Shown here piece after piece: positions 12,970-25,376 of a DNA stretch of 64,000 nucleotides. This DNA is from Agapanthus africanus (Eukaryota; Streptophyta; Magnoliopsida; Asparagales; Amaryllidaceae), in assembly GCA_030015575.1 (NCBI GenBank), contig CM057339.1:698690761-698754760 (forward strand), in the 5' to 3' direction. The position numbers were made by a program, and so were the translations under genes. The notes beneath the pieces were generated by a model, which worked only from the letters and a program-made list of their open reading frames with translations, was not told where the DNA came from and did not search any database. Numbering within the stretch: position 1 is the stretch's first letter; each line of letters opens with the position of its first letter.

Positions 12970-13100
12970 GCCCACAACAATGCCACGTGAGGTGTGCTTA
13001 TTCTTGTGTAAAATTTTAGGATATATTTTGTAGTTCTTCTTCCTCTTTTCATCTTTTCTCCATTAAAACTTTGTAGTGAGCTTTTTATGAGTGAAGGATG

Positions 13101-13106
13101 AATAAA
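13101..13106 (+). promoter_or_regulatory. Possible poly(A) signal of the Athila LTR
   Basis: AATAAA about 135 bp after the TATA box, conserved at 23478-23483 in the 3' LTR. The position fits an R region of roughly 100-150 nt. Confidence 0.45.
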
Positions 13107-13943
13107 AGAGTTCTTTTCCTTATCATGCTTGTTTTGTTATTTTGTTAATTGTAATTGATTGTAATTTTCATTTGCTAATCTAGTTGTTGTTATTTGTTGT
13201 TGTTTCTTTCTTGTTCTCTTTTTTCTTTATCCTTAACAACAATGATGCTTAAGCTTGATCCTTGCCAAGGTGAGGTCTCAAATATCTAGTTGTAATCGTC
13301 TAACCTCTTTCTTTCTATCTTCCTCCTTTTGTTGTATTTTCTTTTTCTTGTAATGGGTGAGTAGTTTTCTTACTTGTTAGGGTAGGATAAGGAAAGTTTG
13401 AGAGAAGAAAATCTCTCTCACTCTTTCCTTGCCCGACATCTTAATTCGGACTCCCGTTAATTGAACCACAATCCGCTCCCTACGGCACCCTATCCTACAT
13501 GATAGCGGTGATTCCTTAGTGAGACCGGTTGTGGTTGAATTAACCGAAGGTTAAGGCTAAGAGCCAAGAACGGACGGACAAGCACCAAAAGAAAGAATTT
13601 AAGCGTTGGAAAGCCTAGCTTATACTCGCAAGTTCCTTCCTAGTCGTGCTAATCCCCGTTGTTGCCGATTACCGTCACACCGATATTAAGAGTGGCAACG
13701 AAAGAAGTGAGCGACTCCTAACTCAAACTAACCTAATCCTAACCCTAATAAGCTCTCTTTATATAACATTTTAGCACATAGTTAATCTCAAAACAAACCT
13801 GGACATTTGGACTTAACTCGTTAAAGCACGTAGAAAAAGATTCCCATCTCCCTGCGGACGACCCGTACTCAACCGGCTTGCTACAAGCGAAACCGTCTTG
13901 ATTGCGGTAATTAACTAAGCACGTAAAAACTCAAACAATCAAA

Positions 13944-13962
13944 TGGCGCCGTTGCCGGGGAG
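13944..13962 (+). other. Athila primer binding site (tRNA-Asp)
   Basis: TGGCGCCGTTGCCGGGGAG is complementary to the 3' end of plant tRNA-Asp (ending CCCCGGCAACGGCGCCA). It lies two bases after the LTR end. Confidence 0.88.
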
Positions 13963-15184
13963 ACGGTAGTTTATTTCTTTGTGTAATTTCGGGTTAATTT
14001 GTGAATATAAACATAACCGCAAAACAAAAAAAAATATATACATTGTAAAAAAAACCATCTTGTTATTTTTGATTAGTTTTTATGCAAGTGTGCAGGATAA
14101 AAAGAAGGTCGAGTTCAGTGCCAAAGACGTGGGAAGTTAGACCCATATCTTGCGGCTACACAGCGGGTGATCAAGACGGAACAAACGGTCTAATGAAAGA
14201 TTCTGGAGCAGATCCAATAAGAAAATCAAGATTCAGGGGATTGAAACAAGAAGAGGACACCCAACTCAGCAAATTCAAGAAAATTGATGGCCCAAGCCCA
14301 CATTTCTGCCGCGAAACCGCGGCCATAGGGCTTGTTGGCCGCGGATCCGCGGTTGGATGCTGCCTTCAGTGACCAAAAATTGTTGTGAGTCTTTCTTCCT
14401 CCTTCCCTACTCCTCTGAACTCCACTGAACTGTGTTTTCTGCAGCATTCTTTACGCAAACTCTCTTCCCACTTCCAATAAATTGTTTTTGTGCAGGATTC
14501 TTTGCGCCGCGCTAAAAAATAAAAAAATTGATTGCAGTTGATTGTTACTGCTTTGCATATTTTAATCGGACTTTAAGGGGCTTGAAACCAATCCAGATTG
14601 GGTGGGGATTTCATCACCCTTCCCAGGACCCCAGAAATCACAAAAGGCATATGCATTGACCATTATTTAATTAAAAAATACTAGACTCAGCCTTAAGGAC
14701 GTCGCGCTCAATAGGACAGAGGACAGGTTGTAGGCATCGGCCGTTTATCCTATCCTGACTTTGTGGTATCTAGGCAAGTGTGTCCAAGTCAAGTGGTTAC
14801 TTAATTAGGACCACTACTTACGTAATGGGGAGCCTCCCACCTACCTGGCACTTACCTGGCCGCAATTGGCGAAAAGAGGCGGTTTGAGGTCCTATTTCTA
14901 GCCCTTTGGAACAGTTAGGAGCAGTCTAGCTGACCAAGGTGACCCTAGATCTAGGTGTGATTGTGTATATTTTGTTTGTGATTATTTGAAGCCGTGAGTC
15001 CGTACATATTTCTGTAAAGCTCTTTCTAAAAAAGAAAAAAAAAACACAAAAACCAAAAACTTTTATAAAAACTTGCCCTTTGTCGCCAGAATCCATTTTT
15101 TCACCCACCTCCTATCATATTTCTCCATTGACGTTCTCTTACCCTCACCTTCTCCGCTTTGACTACACTAAACTAGTTTAATGT
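13963..15184 (+). other. Athila 5' leader
   Basis: About 1.2 kb between the PBS and the gag reading frame, with no recognisable gene. It holds a GC-rich hairpin at 14308-14354 whose second arm contains the perfect palindrome CCGCGGATCCGCGG. This is almost the same motif as in the Athila LTR and the copia leaders. Confidence 0.65.
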
Positions 15185-17350
15185 ATGTCCGGTTGGACTC
15201 GGGACACTAGCGCCCGCCTAGTCCGCGTTACGTTAGTCGCTACCGACTATACGATCGACTCAGACGTCGAAACTCTGTCCGTGCCTCTTTCACCCTTATA
15301 TTTGCCGGCCAACTCTGACGTTGACCGGAATTCTGTTCATACATCCTCACCTTCACCATCACCAACCTCTTCTTCCGCGATGTCAGGATTTAATCCAAAC
15401 ATCCTTTTGACTCCCCCGGGATTGATTCCACCTCCTATGGATGCGAATAACCCACCACCACCGCCTGTTGTAGCGCCACAGCGAATCGCGCTCCAGGATC
15501 GTTTCTATCCCACCCGCTCTGCACTTCCCACCTGTCTTTCCCTTCCACCGGCCAATGAGGATAATTTTGAAATTAAGCCCCACTTCATTAACATGCTTCC
15601 GAAATTTCATGGGCTTGAATCTGAAGATGCCTATATCTTCATCAACAAGTTCAAAAATGTTTGTGCCATGATGAAAACGACCCAGCTGTCGGACGATGCT
15701 ATACGGCTACGGGTCATTCCGTTCACTTTGTGCGATATTGCTGAAAAGTGGCTGTAAAGCACTGATTCCCACTCCATAACCAGTTGGGACGAGTTTGTGA
15801 AAGCGTTTCTCAAGAAATTCTATCTGAATCATAAAACCGCGAGGATCCGTAACGAAATCAACCGATTCTCTCAGATTCCTACTGAACCCTTTTGGAAGTG
15901 CTTTGACCGGTATAAAGACCTTCTTGTTCAGTGCCCTCACCACGGTATTGAGAAATGGCAACTTTGCCAAACCTTATACAAGGGCCTGAACCCAGCAACC
16001 AAGCAGCTGTTGGAAACCATTTGTCAGGGCCACTTCCTATCGAAATCTAACGAGGAAGCATGGCAATTCATCGACGACCTTGCGGAACAAACGCTTCAAT
16101 GGGAGAGCACCAGACCAACTTTTTCTTCTTCTTCCTCCACTTCTACTAGTCAGTCTAGGGTAGGAATTCACCAACTCGATGTCTCTATTGCAATGAAAGC
16201 TGAAATGGCTGCAATAGCGAGAAAACTTGAAGCGATAGAGAGTAAATTTTCATCTCCTGCTCCTGTTCTTCCCCTTCGTACCATTTGTGCTTGTTGTTCC
16301 GATCCTTCTCACTTAACCGAAGAGTGTCCTTACAATCCACCATCTCAAGGACAGGATCAGGTTAATGCTGCATTTCAGCAAAGAACGAGAAATGATCCAT
16401 ACTCTTCCACCTACAATCCCGGTTCGAGGAACCACCCCAATATCGCCTGGAATCAGAACCAGCATCAATTCCAAGGAAACAATTTCCAAAGGCCTCCTCC
16501 GCCGCAACAACAAGCTCAACAACAAACTCAACATCAATTTCAGCAGCCCTTCCAACCCCAACCTTTTCAAAATCAGACGAACAACTTTGCACCCAACAAT
16601 TCTTTTCCTCAAAACAACTTTGTTCCGTCAAACAACGATAATGTTTCCTCGCTAGAACGATGTCTGGAGGCGTTCATTAAACAATCGACACAATCCACCG
16701 CAAACATCCAGTCGTCTATTCAGTCTTTAGTGCAACACACTGCTGCACACGGGCAAAGCATCAAGACCATCGAGGCCCAGATTGCACAGCTGGATGCGGC
16801 GTTAAGCGATCGAGAGAAGGGGAAGCTTCCATCTCAGCCACTCCCAAATCCCGGTCACCCACATAATGTACATGTTGCTCTTGAACAACAGAACAATAAT
16901 GTGAGTGCCGTGACTACATTGAGATCTGGAAGGATGCTGCAAAACAACATTGGCACACAGATCGACGATGATACCCCGGCCGCTTCTTCTTCTTTTTCTT
17001 CTTCGTCTTCTGAGCCTATTCTCCATTCTTCAAAAGGCTCTTCCTCTTCTTCTGCTCTAAACGGACCCATTTCTCACTCCACGAAAACACCAGCTCTGGG
17101 ATCCGTTCCAACTCCACAATCTCTTCCACAAGCATTGGACTCAACCAATTTCAAAAACGTTCCATTTCCAAACCGGTTGAGGTCCAATAAACAAAATCCA
17201 CAAATGGAGAAGATTCTGGAGTTGTTTAAGCAGGTTAACATCGACATTCCCCTTTTAGAAGCTGTCTATCAAGTCCCGTCCTACGCGAAAATCTTAAAGG
17301 ACTTGTGCACGAAAAAGAGGAAATCTCAGGTACCTAAGAAAGTTTTCTTG
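15185..17350 (+). pseudogene. gag: Athila gag region
   Basis: Encodes an N-terminal Ser/Pro-rich part, then the conserved retrotransposon gag domain (INMLPKFHGLESEDAYIF, then WDEFVKAFLKKFY and CPHHGIEKWQLCQTLYKGL), and a Cys/His cluster near 16285-16330 (CACCSDPSHLTEEC). A long Gln/Asn-rich stretch (about 16430-16650) and Ser-rich linkers follow before the protease. The order and the NDPYSSTYNPG block are typical Athila gag. The start is not certain: 15185 is the first in-frame ATG of this reading frame. The gene is broken at least once. Confidence 0.8.
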
Positions 17351-17379
17351 GCTAGTGCTGTGACTGATGCTCTTACCCA

Positions 17380-17800
17380 ATCTTTACCTCAAAAACGGAA
17401 GGACCCTGGCTTTCCTACGATTTCTATTACCATTGGGGATAAGAACATCAACCGCGCACTTTTAGATCTTGGTGCCAGTGTTAACTTGCTTCCGTACTCA
17501 GTATATGAGCAATTAGGTGTAAGAGAGCTGAAACCCATACACTGCACTCTCCAAATGGCCGACCGATCAATCACCCATCCTAGGGGTGAGCTAGAGGATG
17601 TGTTAATCAAGGTTGGGGACTTCATATTCCCCGTTGACTTCATTGTATTAGACACACAGCCTGTAGCTAACCCCCGGAATCAAATTCCGGTGATACTCGG
17701 TCACCCATTCCTTGCAACCTCAAATGCTGTGATCAATTGTCGAAATGGTTCGATGAACCTATCTTTTGGAAATATGACAATTGAACTCAACATTTTTAGG
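17380..17800 (+). pseudogene. Athila aspartic protease region
   Basis: Contains the retropepsin-like core LLDLGASVNLLPYSVYEQLG at about 17459-17518, followed by VDFIVLD and the VILGHPFLAT block. These are the normal order and spacing for gypsy protease. It lies in the same reading frame as the flanking gag and RT sequence, so it was made as part of the polyprotein. Confidence 0.8.
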
Positions 17801-18229
17801 TTGGGGAATCAGCCCTCCGAACCTAATGCTCATATACTAGACGTTTGCTCAATCCAGGAGATCACCCCGGAAGTGTGTGAATTCGAGGAGTTTTTGTTCG
17901 ATCACGACAACCTTAACGCCACTAGTGCGTTCCTCATCGAACCTGCTGTTGTTTCTGCGCCCGACAATGACTATGAGTGTTTCACTTTCTCGAACGATCA
18001 TAGCCACTCACCACTCGAGTTTGAATCCTTCGAATTTTCGGATGAGTTACCTGAACCTTCCAACTCGGTCACTTACACTCGTTTCGAACCTTTGCTGGAA
18101 TCCTTTGAGTTCGAGACCTTTTCACCAATCTTGCCTTCAATCGTTTCACCTCCAACGCTCGAACTCAAGCCTTTTCCGTATTACCTTAAGTACGCTTACT
18201 TGGGTGAGAACGAGACCCTCCATGTTATC

Positions 18230-19115
18230 ATCTCGGCTTCTCTAGCTCCCGAGCAAGAGAGAGCCCTTCTTGCGGTCTTGCACAGCAATAGGCAAGCTTT
18301 TGGCTGGTCCAGGGCGGACATCAAGGGGATTAGTCCCCTGATCGTTGAACATCACATTCATCTGATGGGTGATGCCAAACCAGCCAGGGATCCACAAAGG
18401 CGACTCAACCCAGTCATGAAGGAGGCTATAAAAAAGGAGATCGTAAAGTGTCTGGATAGTGGTATCATTTACCCTATCTCTGATAGCCAGTGGGTTAGCC
18501 CCATTCATGTTGTCCCCAAGAAGTCGGGCATAACGGTCATAACCAATGAGGCGAACGAGTTAATCCCTACTCGCTCCCAGACCGGGTGGTAGAGTATGCA
18601 TCGATTACAGAAAACTCAACGGCGCAACGCGGAAGGACCACTTTCCGCTACCTTTCATTGACCAGATGCTTGAACGATTGTCCGGACACGAGTACTACTT
18701 CTTTCTTGATGGCTACTCCGGCTATAATCAGATTCCCATCGCCGAAAAAGACCAGGACAAGACCACATTCACTTGTCCTTTCGGCACGTTTGCATATCGT
18801 CGCATGCCCTTTGGGTTATGCAATACGCCCGCTACCTTCCAGCGGTGCATGATGGGAATCTTCTCAGACATGGTGGAAAAATTCTTGGAGATCTTCATGG
18901 ACGATTTCTCCATTATCGGCGATTCCTTTGATGAGTGTTTGCTGCATCTTGACGCTGTCCTTACCCGGTGTAAGGACAAGAATCTCACTTTGAACTGGGA
19001 GAAGTGCCACTTCATGGTGCGCGAAGGTATTGTCTTAGGACATATCATCTCGCAAAATGGCATTGAGGTAGATAAAGCAAAGATTGAAGTCATTTCCAAT
19101 CTCCCTCCTCCCTGA
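18230..19115 (+). pseudogene. Athila reverse transcriptase region
   Basis: Carries the Athila RT start (IKGISPLIVEHHIHL, PQRRLNPVMKEAIKKEIVKCL, SDSQWVSPIHVVPKKSG), the FLDGYSGYNQIPIA and FGLCNTPATFQRCM blocks and the catalytic motif F-M-D-D near 18895-18906. Domain order against RNase H and integrase is that of Ty3-gypsy. The region is broken. Confidence 0.85.
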
Positions 19116-19189
19116 TGCGTCAGAGATATCCGAGCCTTCCTTGGCCATGCCGGTTTCTATAGACGGTTCATCAGGACTTTAGCAAGATT

Positions 19190-19760
19190 GCTAGGCCCTT
19201 GACTCTTTTGCTGGACAAGCACAAGACATTCGACTTCAACTCGAGCTGTGTGACTGCGTTCGAGTCACTAAAAAGCTCACTCACTTCTGCTCCCGTTCTT
19301 TCTTCTCCTGACTGGACGCACCCATTTGAGATTATGTGTGATGTATCCGACCTTGCCATCGGTGCTGTCCTTGGACAATGCATCAACAAGATGCCGCACG
19401 TAATCTTTTATGCTAGCCGAACCCTGAACGACGCCCAACTGAATTATACAAGAACTGAGAAGGAATTCTTGGCTGTTGTATTTTCCTTAGAAAAGTTCAG
19501 GCCCTACCTCATCGGCTCTCCAGTCATTGTCTACACAGACCATTCTGCTCTGCGCCATCTTTTTGCGAAGAAAGATGCAAAATCTCGGCTGATACGTTGG
19601 ATCCTCTTGCTTCAAGAGTTTGACCTTGTCATCAAGGACAAAAGAGGATGTGAAAATGTAGTCGCCGACCATCTTTCACGACTTCCTTCTTCGCCGTCGC
19701 CTCAAATTCCGATCAACGACGCTTTTCCGGATGAACATCTCTTGACAGTATCTTGCGAAC
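19190..19760 (+). pseudogene. Athila RNase H region
   Basis: [16 protein letters not shown] near 19331-19378, [21 protein letters not shown] and [11 protein letters not shown] correspond to the gypsy RT-linked RNase H with its catalytic acidic residues. It ends in the tether [13 protein letters not shown] that normally precedes integrase. Confidence 0.83.
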
Positions 19761-19879
19761 CCTGGTTCGCAGATATTGTGAACTATTTGGCCACAGGATT
19801 ACTACCGACTGAATGGTCAAGTCAGGACAGACTTCAATTCTTATCCCAAGTAAAACACTTTTACTCGGACGAACCCTAT

Positions 19880-21052
19880 CTGTTCAAGTACTGTCCCGAC
19901 CAGATTATTCGTCGGTGTGTCCCTGACGATGAATTCAAGAGTGTGCTGTCGTTTTGCCACGATTAAGCATGTGGCGGGCATTTTGGCCCCAGAAAGACAG
20001 CCGAGAAGATCTTGCAGTGTGGTTTCTACTGGCCACAACTCTTCAAAGACGCTCATGACTACTGCAAGACTTGCTCCCGGTGCCAACACTTGGGCCGGAT
20101 ATCCAGGAGGAACGAGATGCCGCTCGAACCAATCTTGGTTGTGGAGATTTTCGATGTTTAGGGGATAGATTTCATGGGGCCGTTTCCCGGCTCTTTTGGG
20201 AACTTGTACATCCTTCTCACTATTGATTACATCTCTAAGTGGGTCGAGGCTGTGCCCAGCCGGACTAACGACAATAAGGTTGTCGTTAGATTTCTTAAGG
20301 AAAACATTTTCTCCCGGTTTTGGCACCCCCGAGCGATCATTAGCGACAATGGAACTCATTTCTGCAATAAGACTTTCGAGGCCTTGATGCGAAAATATTC
20401 CATTAATCATAAGCTATCTACGCCCTACCACCCCCAAACCTGTGGGCAAGCCGAAGTTTCAAATCGGCAAATCAAGCAGATACTGGAGAAGACGGTTTCC
20501 AAGAACCGTAAAGGTTGGTCGTTAAACCTTACTGATGCCCTTTGGGCATTTCGAACGGCTTATAAAACCAATCTTGGCATGTCTCCCTATCAGCTTGTGT
20601 ACGGAAAGGCTTGCCACCTTCCTGTGGAAATAGAGCATCGCGCATTTTGGGTGATAAAGGAGCTGAATCTGTCTCTCGAAGATGCGGGCAGCCATCGGAA
20701 GCTGCAGTTGAACGAATTGAGCGAGCTTCGGGATGAGGCTTACGAAAACGCAGTTGTCGTTAAGAACCGAACGAAGGTGTTTCACGATAAACACCTTTTG
20801 CGCAAAACATTTGCACCTGGTCAACAGGTACTGCTTTACGACACCCGGCTACATTTCCATCCAGGTAAGCTTAGATCTCGCTGGAAATGGCCATATTTTG
20901 TGCGGAATGTGTATCCGCATGGCGCTGTGGATTTGGAGAATCCAAAGGACGGTTCATTTTTCAAAGTAAACGGACACAGACTAAAACCGCACCTTAGCGC
21001 CGAACCAACAGAGGAGCTCCTGGTCTTACAGAAGCCGGTTTACCCTGCATAA
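19880..21052 (+). pseudogene. Athila integrase region
   Basis: A zinc-binding N-terminal part (about 19.95-20.15 kb) is followed by the catalytic core with [13 protein letters not shown] (first D), [12 protein letters not shown] (second D) and [19 protein letters not shown] (E). The C-terminal part is [24 protein letters not shown]. This is the Athila integrase pattern, without a chromodomain. The region is broken. Confidence 0.85.
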
Positions 21053-22724
21053 TCTTCCTCTGCCTACCACCGAACTTCGGTTATCCAGCCAAAACAGTGG
21101 ACACTGTTCCAAATAAGTTTGGGGGTATGTATAAACCATTTTGTATATATTTGTAGATATTCTTGTCCATTTTTATTCTTCTTTTCTTTAAAAAAAATAA
21201 AATTGTGTATATCTAACCAACAATTTTGACCCTTCAATGATTTCTTCATGCAATGACAGTGAGGACACTGTCCAGTTTAAGTTTGGGAGTACGCTCGGTA
21301 CGCATTTCTAACCTTCGAATTGATATGTATATTTTGCATCTGCATACTAAAATCCATAATACCCATAAAAATAAAAATAAATTCTAAAAACATAAAAACT
21401 TTTTTGTCAAGTTAGCTAGTGGGAGAACTCAGATTCAATATTTCGACGGTTTTGTTTGATAAGATAAGAATAACTAAATCTTATTTTTAGATTTTGAAAA
21501 CCTGAAAGATAACTCTCTTTTGAAGTTAACTATAACTGATATACGTCTTTACATCACACTACACATATCGTGAGTTTTGGAAATTAGATGACAAGTCTAT
21601 TATGTCTAAAAACTTTTAAATGGATAAATGATTTTCTGAGGATCAAATAGGTTTGTTCTGAAATAAGTAATATCAAGAATAGTTTATGAAGTGAAGTGAA
21701 TATGAAGGGATGTTATTGATGCCTTAATTGGAACTAATTCTGAAAAATAACCCATCTGAAACTTGATTGGAATGATTACACACCTAACCCACTAAACACG
21801 TCTTTTATCCAAAAAATAACTGAACTGCCGGTTATATCTCCGTTCGCATTGAATCATCATGATTTTCACGCTAAATTGTCTTTTGTTTTTGGGCCTAGGT
21901 AACTTGAGTAATTAAGTCCGCTAAGGTGTCTCTACACCTAATGCCCTAAAGCCAACTAATTTGGATGCATTGGCCCAAAGCTCGTTAAGAAGCCTAGAAA
22001 GTCCAGATTAAAACAAAGTCAAGCAAGTGTTCTCTCCGAGTTAAAATTCCTAACGTTTCTTTGTGTGAGAATAATTTTGACAAAAGACAGGTTTTTATAA
22101 AAAAATATTTCTAGCGGAGATATGAAGGTTTTATTCTATGATAAAGACTATTGCACGTTCACAGAGGTGTGTATGAAATGAAAACAAGAAAAAGGTGGAG
22201 TGAAAAATAAGACCTAGTTTCCTGTTAAGGAAGATAGAAATTCTGAAATTGAAACCTTACTGGAAAACGAAACTTGAAAAATGCTTAACTCTTTATAAAA
22301 CTTATGTGATCCTTTTTAAATTTTTATCTGGGCTTTATTTTGTGATCTGATGACTTTAATCGGTCCTTCTGAAACTTAACGACACTATTTGCACTGCACG
22401 TAAAGACATATAAAATCTTAAGTTAAATAAGAAGCGAGGTGTGAAAAATAAAGGTTCGATAGTCTAGACTTAGGATAATAGAATTATTATTTTTTAAAAA
22501 ACAAAAACCTTAGGGATTGAATCATAGTTATTTTGCAAAACTAGCTTGACCGGATTTTGTGGGTAGTATCCGCTGAAAACCCTTAGGAGACAACACTCCT
22601 CCTACTAGGGACACCTAGAGGTTTAACGGCTTGTTTCACATGCTCAGTGCAATCGCGTTCCCTGCGAAAGTGAGGTTACTAATTTTTGTGAATAAATTGG
22701 CTTTGCTCGGGACGAGCAAATGAT
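21053..22724 (+). other. Athila non-coding stretch between integrase and PPT
   Basis: 1.67 kb, AT-rich, with no ORF of note. Many Athila elements carry an env-like ORF here, and I cannot recognise one. Two PPT-like motifs (AAGTTTGGGGGTAT near 21115 and AAGTTTGGGAGTAC near 21280) lie here, each preceded by GGACACTGT. Confidence 0.6.
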
Positions 22725-22739
22725 AAGTTTGGGAGTATT
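22725..22739 (+). other. Athila polypurine tract
   Basis: AAGTTTGGGAGTATT directly before the LTR start TGTTCATATC, preceded by GCTCGGGACGAGCAAA. This is the usual Athila context for plus-strand priming. Confidence 0.65.
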
Positions 22740-24318
22740 TGTTCATATCAGATTTTTGCATTTTTATACCGCCCATTTTTTTATCACATTGCTTATCGGT
22801 AGGTACTCTTGAGCCATGTTTGCTAGTTAATTGCAGGATACAGGTTCTCAGCTCTAAACAGTGAAATTCATGGAAAAGCACGACAAATACTAGATTACTG
22901 CCAACCACAGATAAAACACGGGTCTCCGCTCTTTATCCGTATGTTGCCGCACACCAGTTAAGGGACAAAATGGAAAATCGATTGTCATTTTCATGCAAAA
23001 AGCACAATGGCAACACAAAATCCAAGAAATCTACGCGGAGCTCAAGGAAATCATGGCAAAATATCCACATCAAATCACCTTTTGATCCGCTGAAATTCTG
23101 GAAAAATTATGAAGAGTTTCTGAGAAAAAACATATACCACACTGCAGACAACATCAAACCAGGGAAACCGACAAAAATTGAAGGCCCAACTCCCCATTAT
23201 GGCCGCGGAACCGTGGCACAAGCAGTCTATTGCCGCGGATCCGCGGCCTGACTAAGTCGGCAGCATCTAATCTTTTCGGGGCAGTTTTGGCATTTCATGC
23301 GGGGACAGATTGTTGCCCTAGGTTTTCAAGTTCCTGCCTATAAATAGCCCAGAACAATGCCAAGTGAGGTGTGCTTATTCTTGTTTAAAATTTTAGGATA
23401 TATTTTGTAGTTCTTCTTCCTCTTTTCATTTTTTCTCCATTAAAACTTTGTAGTGAGCTTTTTATGAGTGAAGGATGAATAAAATAGTTCTTTTCCTTAT
23501 CATGCTTGTCTTGTTATTTTGTTAATTATAATTGCTTGTAATTTTCATTTGCTAATCTAGTTGTTGTTATTTGTTGTTGTTTCTTTCTTGTTCCCTTTTT
23601 TCTTTATCCTTAACAACAATGATGCTTAAACTTGATCCTTGCCAAGGTGAGGTCTCAAATAGCTAGTTGTAATCTTCTAACCTCTTTCTCTCTATCTTCC
23701 TCCTTTTGTTGTATTTTCTTTTTCTTTTAATGGGTGAGTAGTTTTCTTACTTGTTAGGGTAGGATAAGAAAAGTTTGAGAGAAGAAAATCTCTCTCACTC
23801 TTTCCTTGCCCAACATCTTAATTCGGACTCCCGTTAATTGAACCACAATCCGTTCCCTACGGCACCCTATTCTACATGATAGCGGTGATTCCTTAGTGAG
23901 ACCGGTTGTGGTTGAATTAACCGGAGGTTAAGTCTAAGAGCCAAGAACGGACGGACAAGCACCAAAAAGAAGAACTTAAGCGTTGGAAAGCCTAGCTTAT
24001 ACTCGCAAGTTCCTTCCTAGTCGTGCTAATCCCCGTTGTTGCCGATTACCGTAATACCGATATTAAGAGTGGCAACGAAAGAAGTGAGCGACTCCTAACT
24101 CAAACTAACCTAATCCTAACCCTAACAAGCTCTCTTTATATATAATTTTAGCACATAGTTAATCTCAAAACAAACCTGGACATTTGGACTTAACTCGTTA
24201 AAGCACATAGAAAAAGATTCGCATCTCCCAGCGGACGATCCGTACTCAACCGGCTAGCTACAAGCGAAACCGTCTTGATTGCGGTAATTAACTAAGCACG
24301 TAAAAACTCTAACAATCA
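22740..24318 (+). repeat. Athila 3' LTR
   Basis: About 1579 bp from TGTTCATATC to CAATCA. The last 1425 bp match the 5' LTR. It has TATAAATA at 23339-23346 and AATAAA at 23478-23483, with the GC hairpin at 23201-23248. B1 sequence (GCCATTACAG) follows directly. Confidence 0.82.
23339..23346 (+). promoter_or_regulatory. TATA box of the Athila 3' LTR
   Basis: TATAAATA, the counterpart of 12962-12969. If active it would fire rightward into the B1/B2 copia DNA, antisense to both. Confidence 0.55.
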
Positions 24319-25376
24319 GCCATTACAGAAACGTGCCTTGAGTTATCCAGAGTCTGGTTTTAAGCATAAGCCGGACAACTCCCCGTACCTTAACATCGTT
24401 AAGATATGAACCGTTCTATATCCAATATAGAAACGGAGGCACTGATTTAATTAGAATCAGATTCAAATCATGCAGCTGTCTCCCGTGCATGTCAACTAAA
24501 TGGAGAGAGGCCGATCAACAATACTCAACTTAGGTGTGCTTCCAATTATGAGTAATCTGAAAGAGAAGAAGTTCTCTTAATCATTACTATCAACTGAATA
24601 CCATACACAAGTATCTATATATTCGATTTCCTTGAAGAATCCTGATACTTGCAACACCTGGTTCTTTACTTTATTCTTATACCTATAACTTCTCAAAACT
24701 TAGACCTTGTATTTCTACGAAACACATGTCTAAGAACTAGAGAAGTCACAAGTAAACAGAATATAGTACGAGTACCAACCCCTCTGTCCTCATGGACACT
24801 GGACAACTTACAATACTCTGTATAAGTCCCCTGAGTCTAATAACTCAACCCTGTGTGTCGTAGGTTGAAAACTGTACTTATAATTAAGAAGAATTACACC
24901 GCTGTTTAATACTTCTTACTTAACCATCCACTGATATAGGTAAATGTCATAGACATAATTTCAAAAAGTTATATCTCACTCTATAAGAATAGACGTAAAG
25001 ATATATCAATTTGAAATTGGTGCATAACAACGGATATTCAAAACCAAATATTTGTCGTCCAGCAAACAACCTAGGTGATTTCATCAAATATCACCAATTA
25101 CAATGAATCCCGATATAATGAGGATGATCACCCAATTCCTAATAACTTACTCCCACTCATCATCTGCAAAAACCATTCAGATGTGAGAATCATACCTGGT
25201 AAATACATACCCTGAAGCAAGTGCCTAATTGGGAAATCAGTTTTCTATTAACAATGCACAGTGAAACTGAAACATGTAAATGTTTTGAAGGGGTATCCGG
25301 GTATTCCTAGTAATGCCTCTTCCATTATCAGATTCACAACTGTAACCGTATATTTCTTTGTCATCTCTCCAAATCC

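Larger units (their letters stand above)
12513..13941 (+). repeat. Athila 5' LTR (partial at outer end)
   Basis: Aligns base for base from 12517 with 22894-24318 of the 3' LTR; both stretches are 1425 bp. The first roughly 155 bp of the 3' LTR have no counterpart here. It ends CAATCA just before the PBS. It contains a TATA box, a poly(A) signal and a GC-rich hairpin (12824-12871). Confidence 0.88.
12513..24318 (+). mobile_element. Athila-type Ty3-gypsy retrotransposon
   Basis: Plus-strand element of about 11.8 kb: 5' LTR (partial at its outer end) 12513-13941, tRNA-Asp PBS at 13944, leader with a GC hairpin, gag and pol in the order PR-RT-RH-IN over about 15.2-21.05 kb, a long non-coding stretch to the PPT at 22725, and 3' LTR 22740-24318. 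Gag (CPHHGIEKWQ, NDPYSSTYNPG-RNHPN) and RT (PQRRLNP, DSGIIYPISDSQWVSP) are characteristic of Athila. The coding region is broken in about four to six places. LTRs are about 96% identical by eye. The left flank is copia A2 and the right flank is B1, so no target duplication is visible. Confidence 0.88.

Noticed and set aside
21053-22724. Athila env-like gene
   Set aside because: No ORF of useful length and no transmembrane or env-like segment can be seen after integrase.
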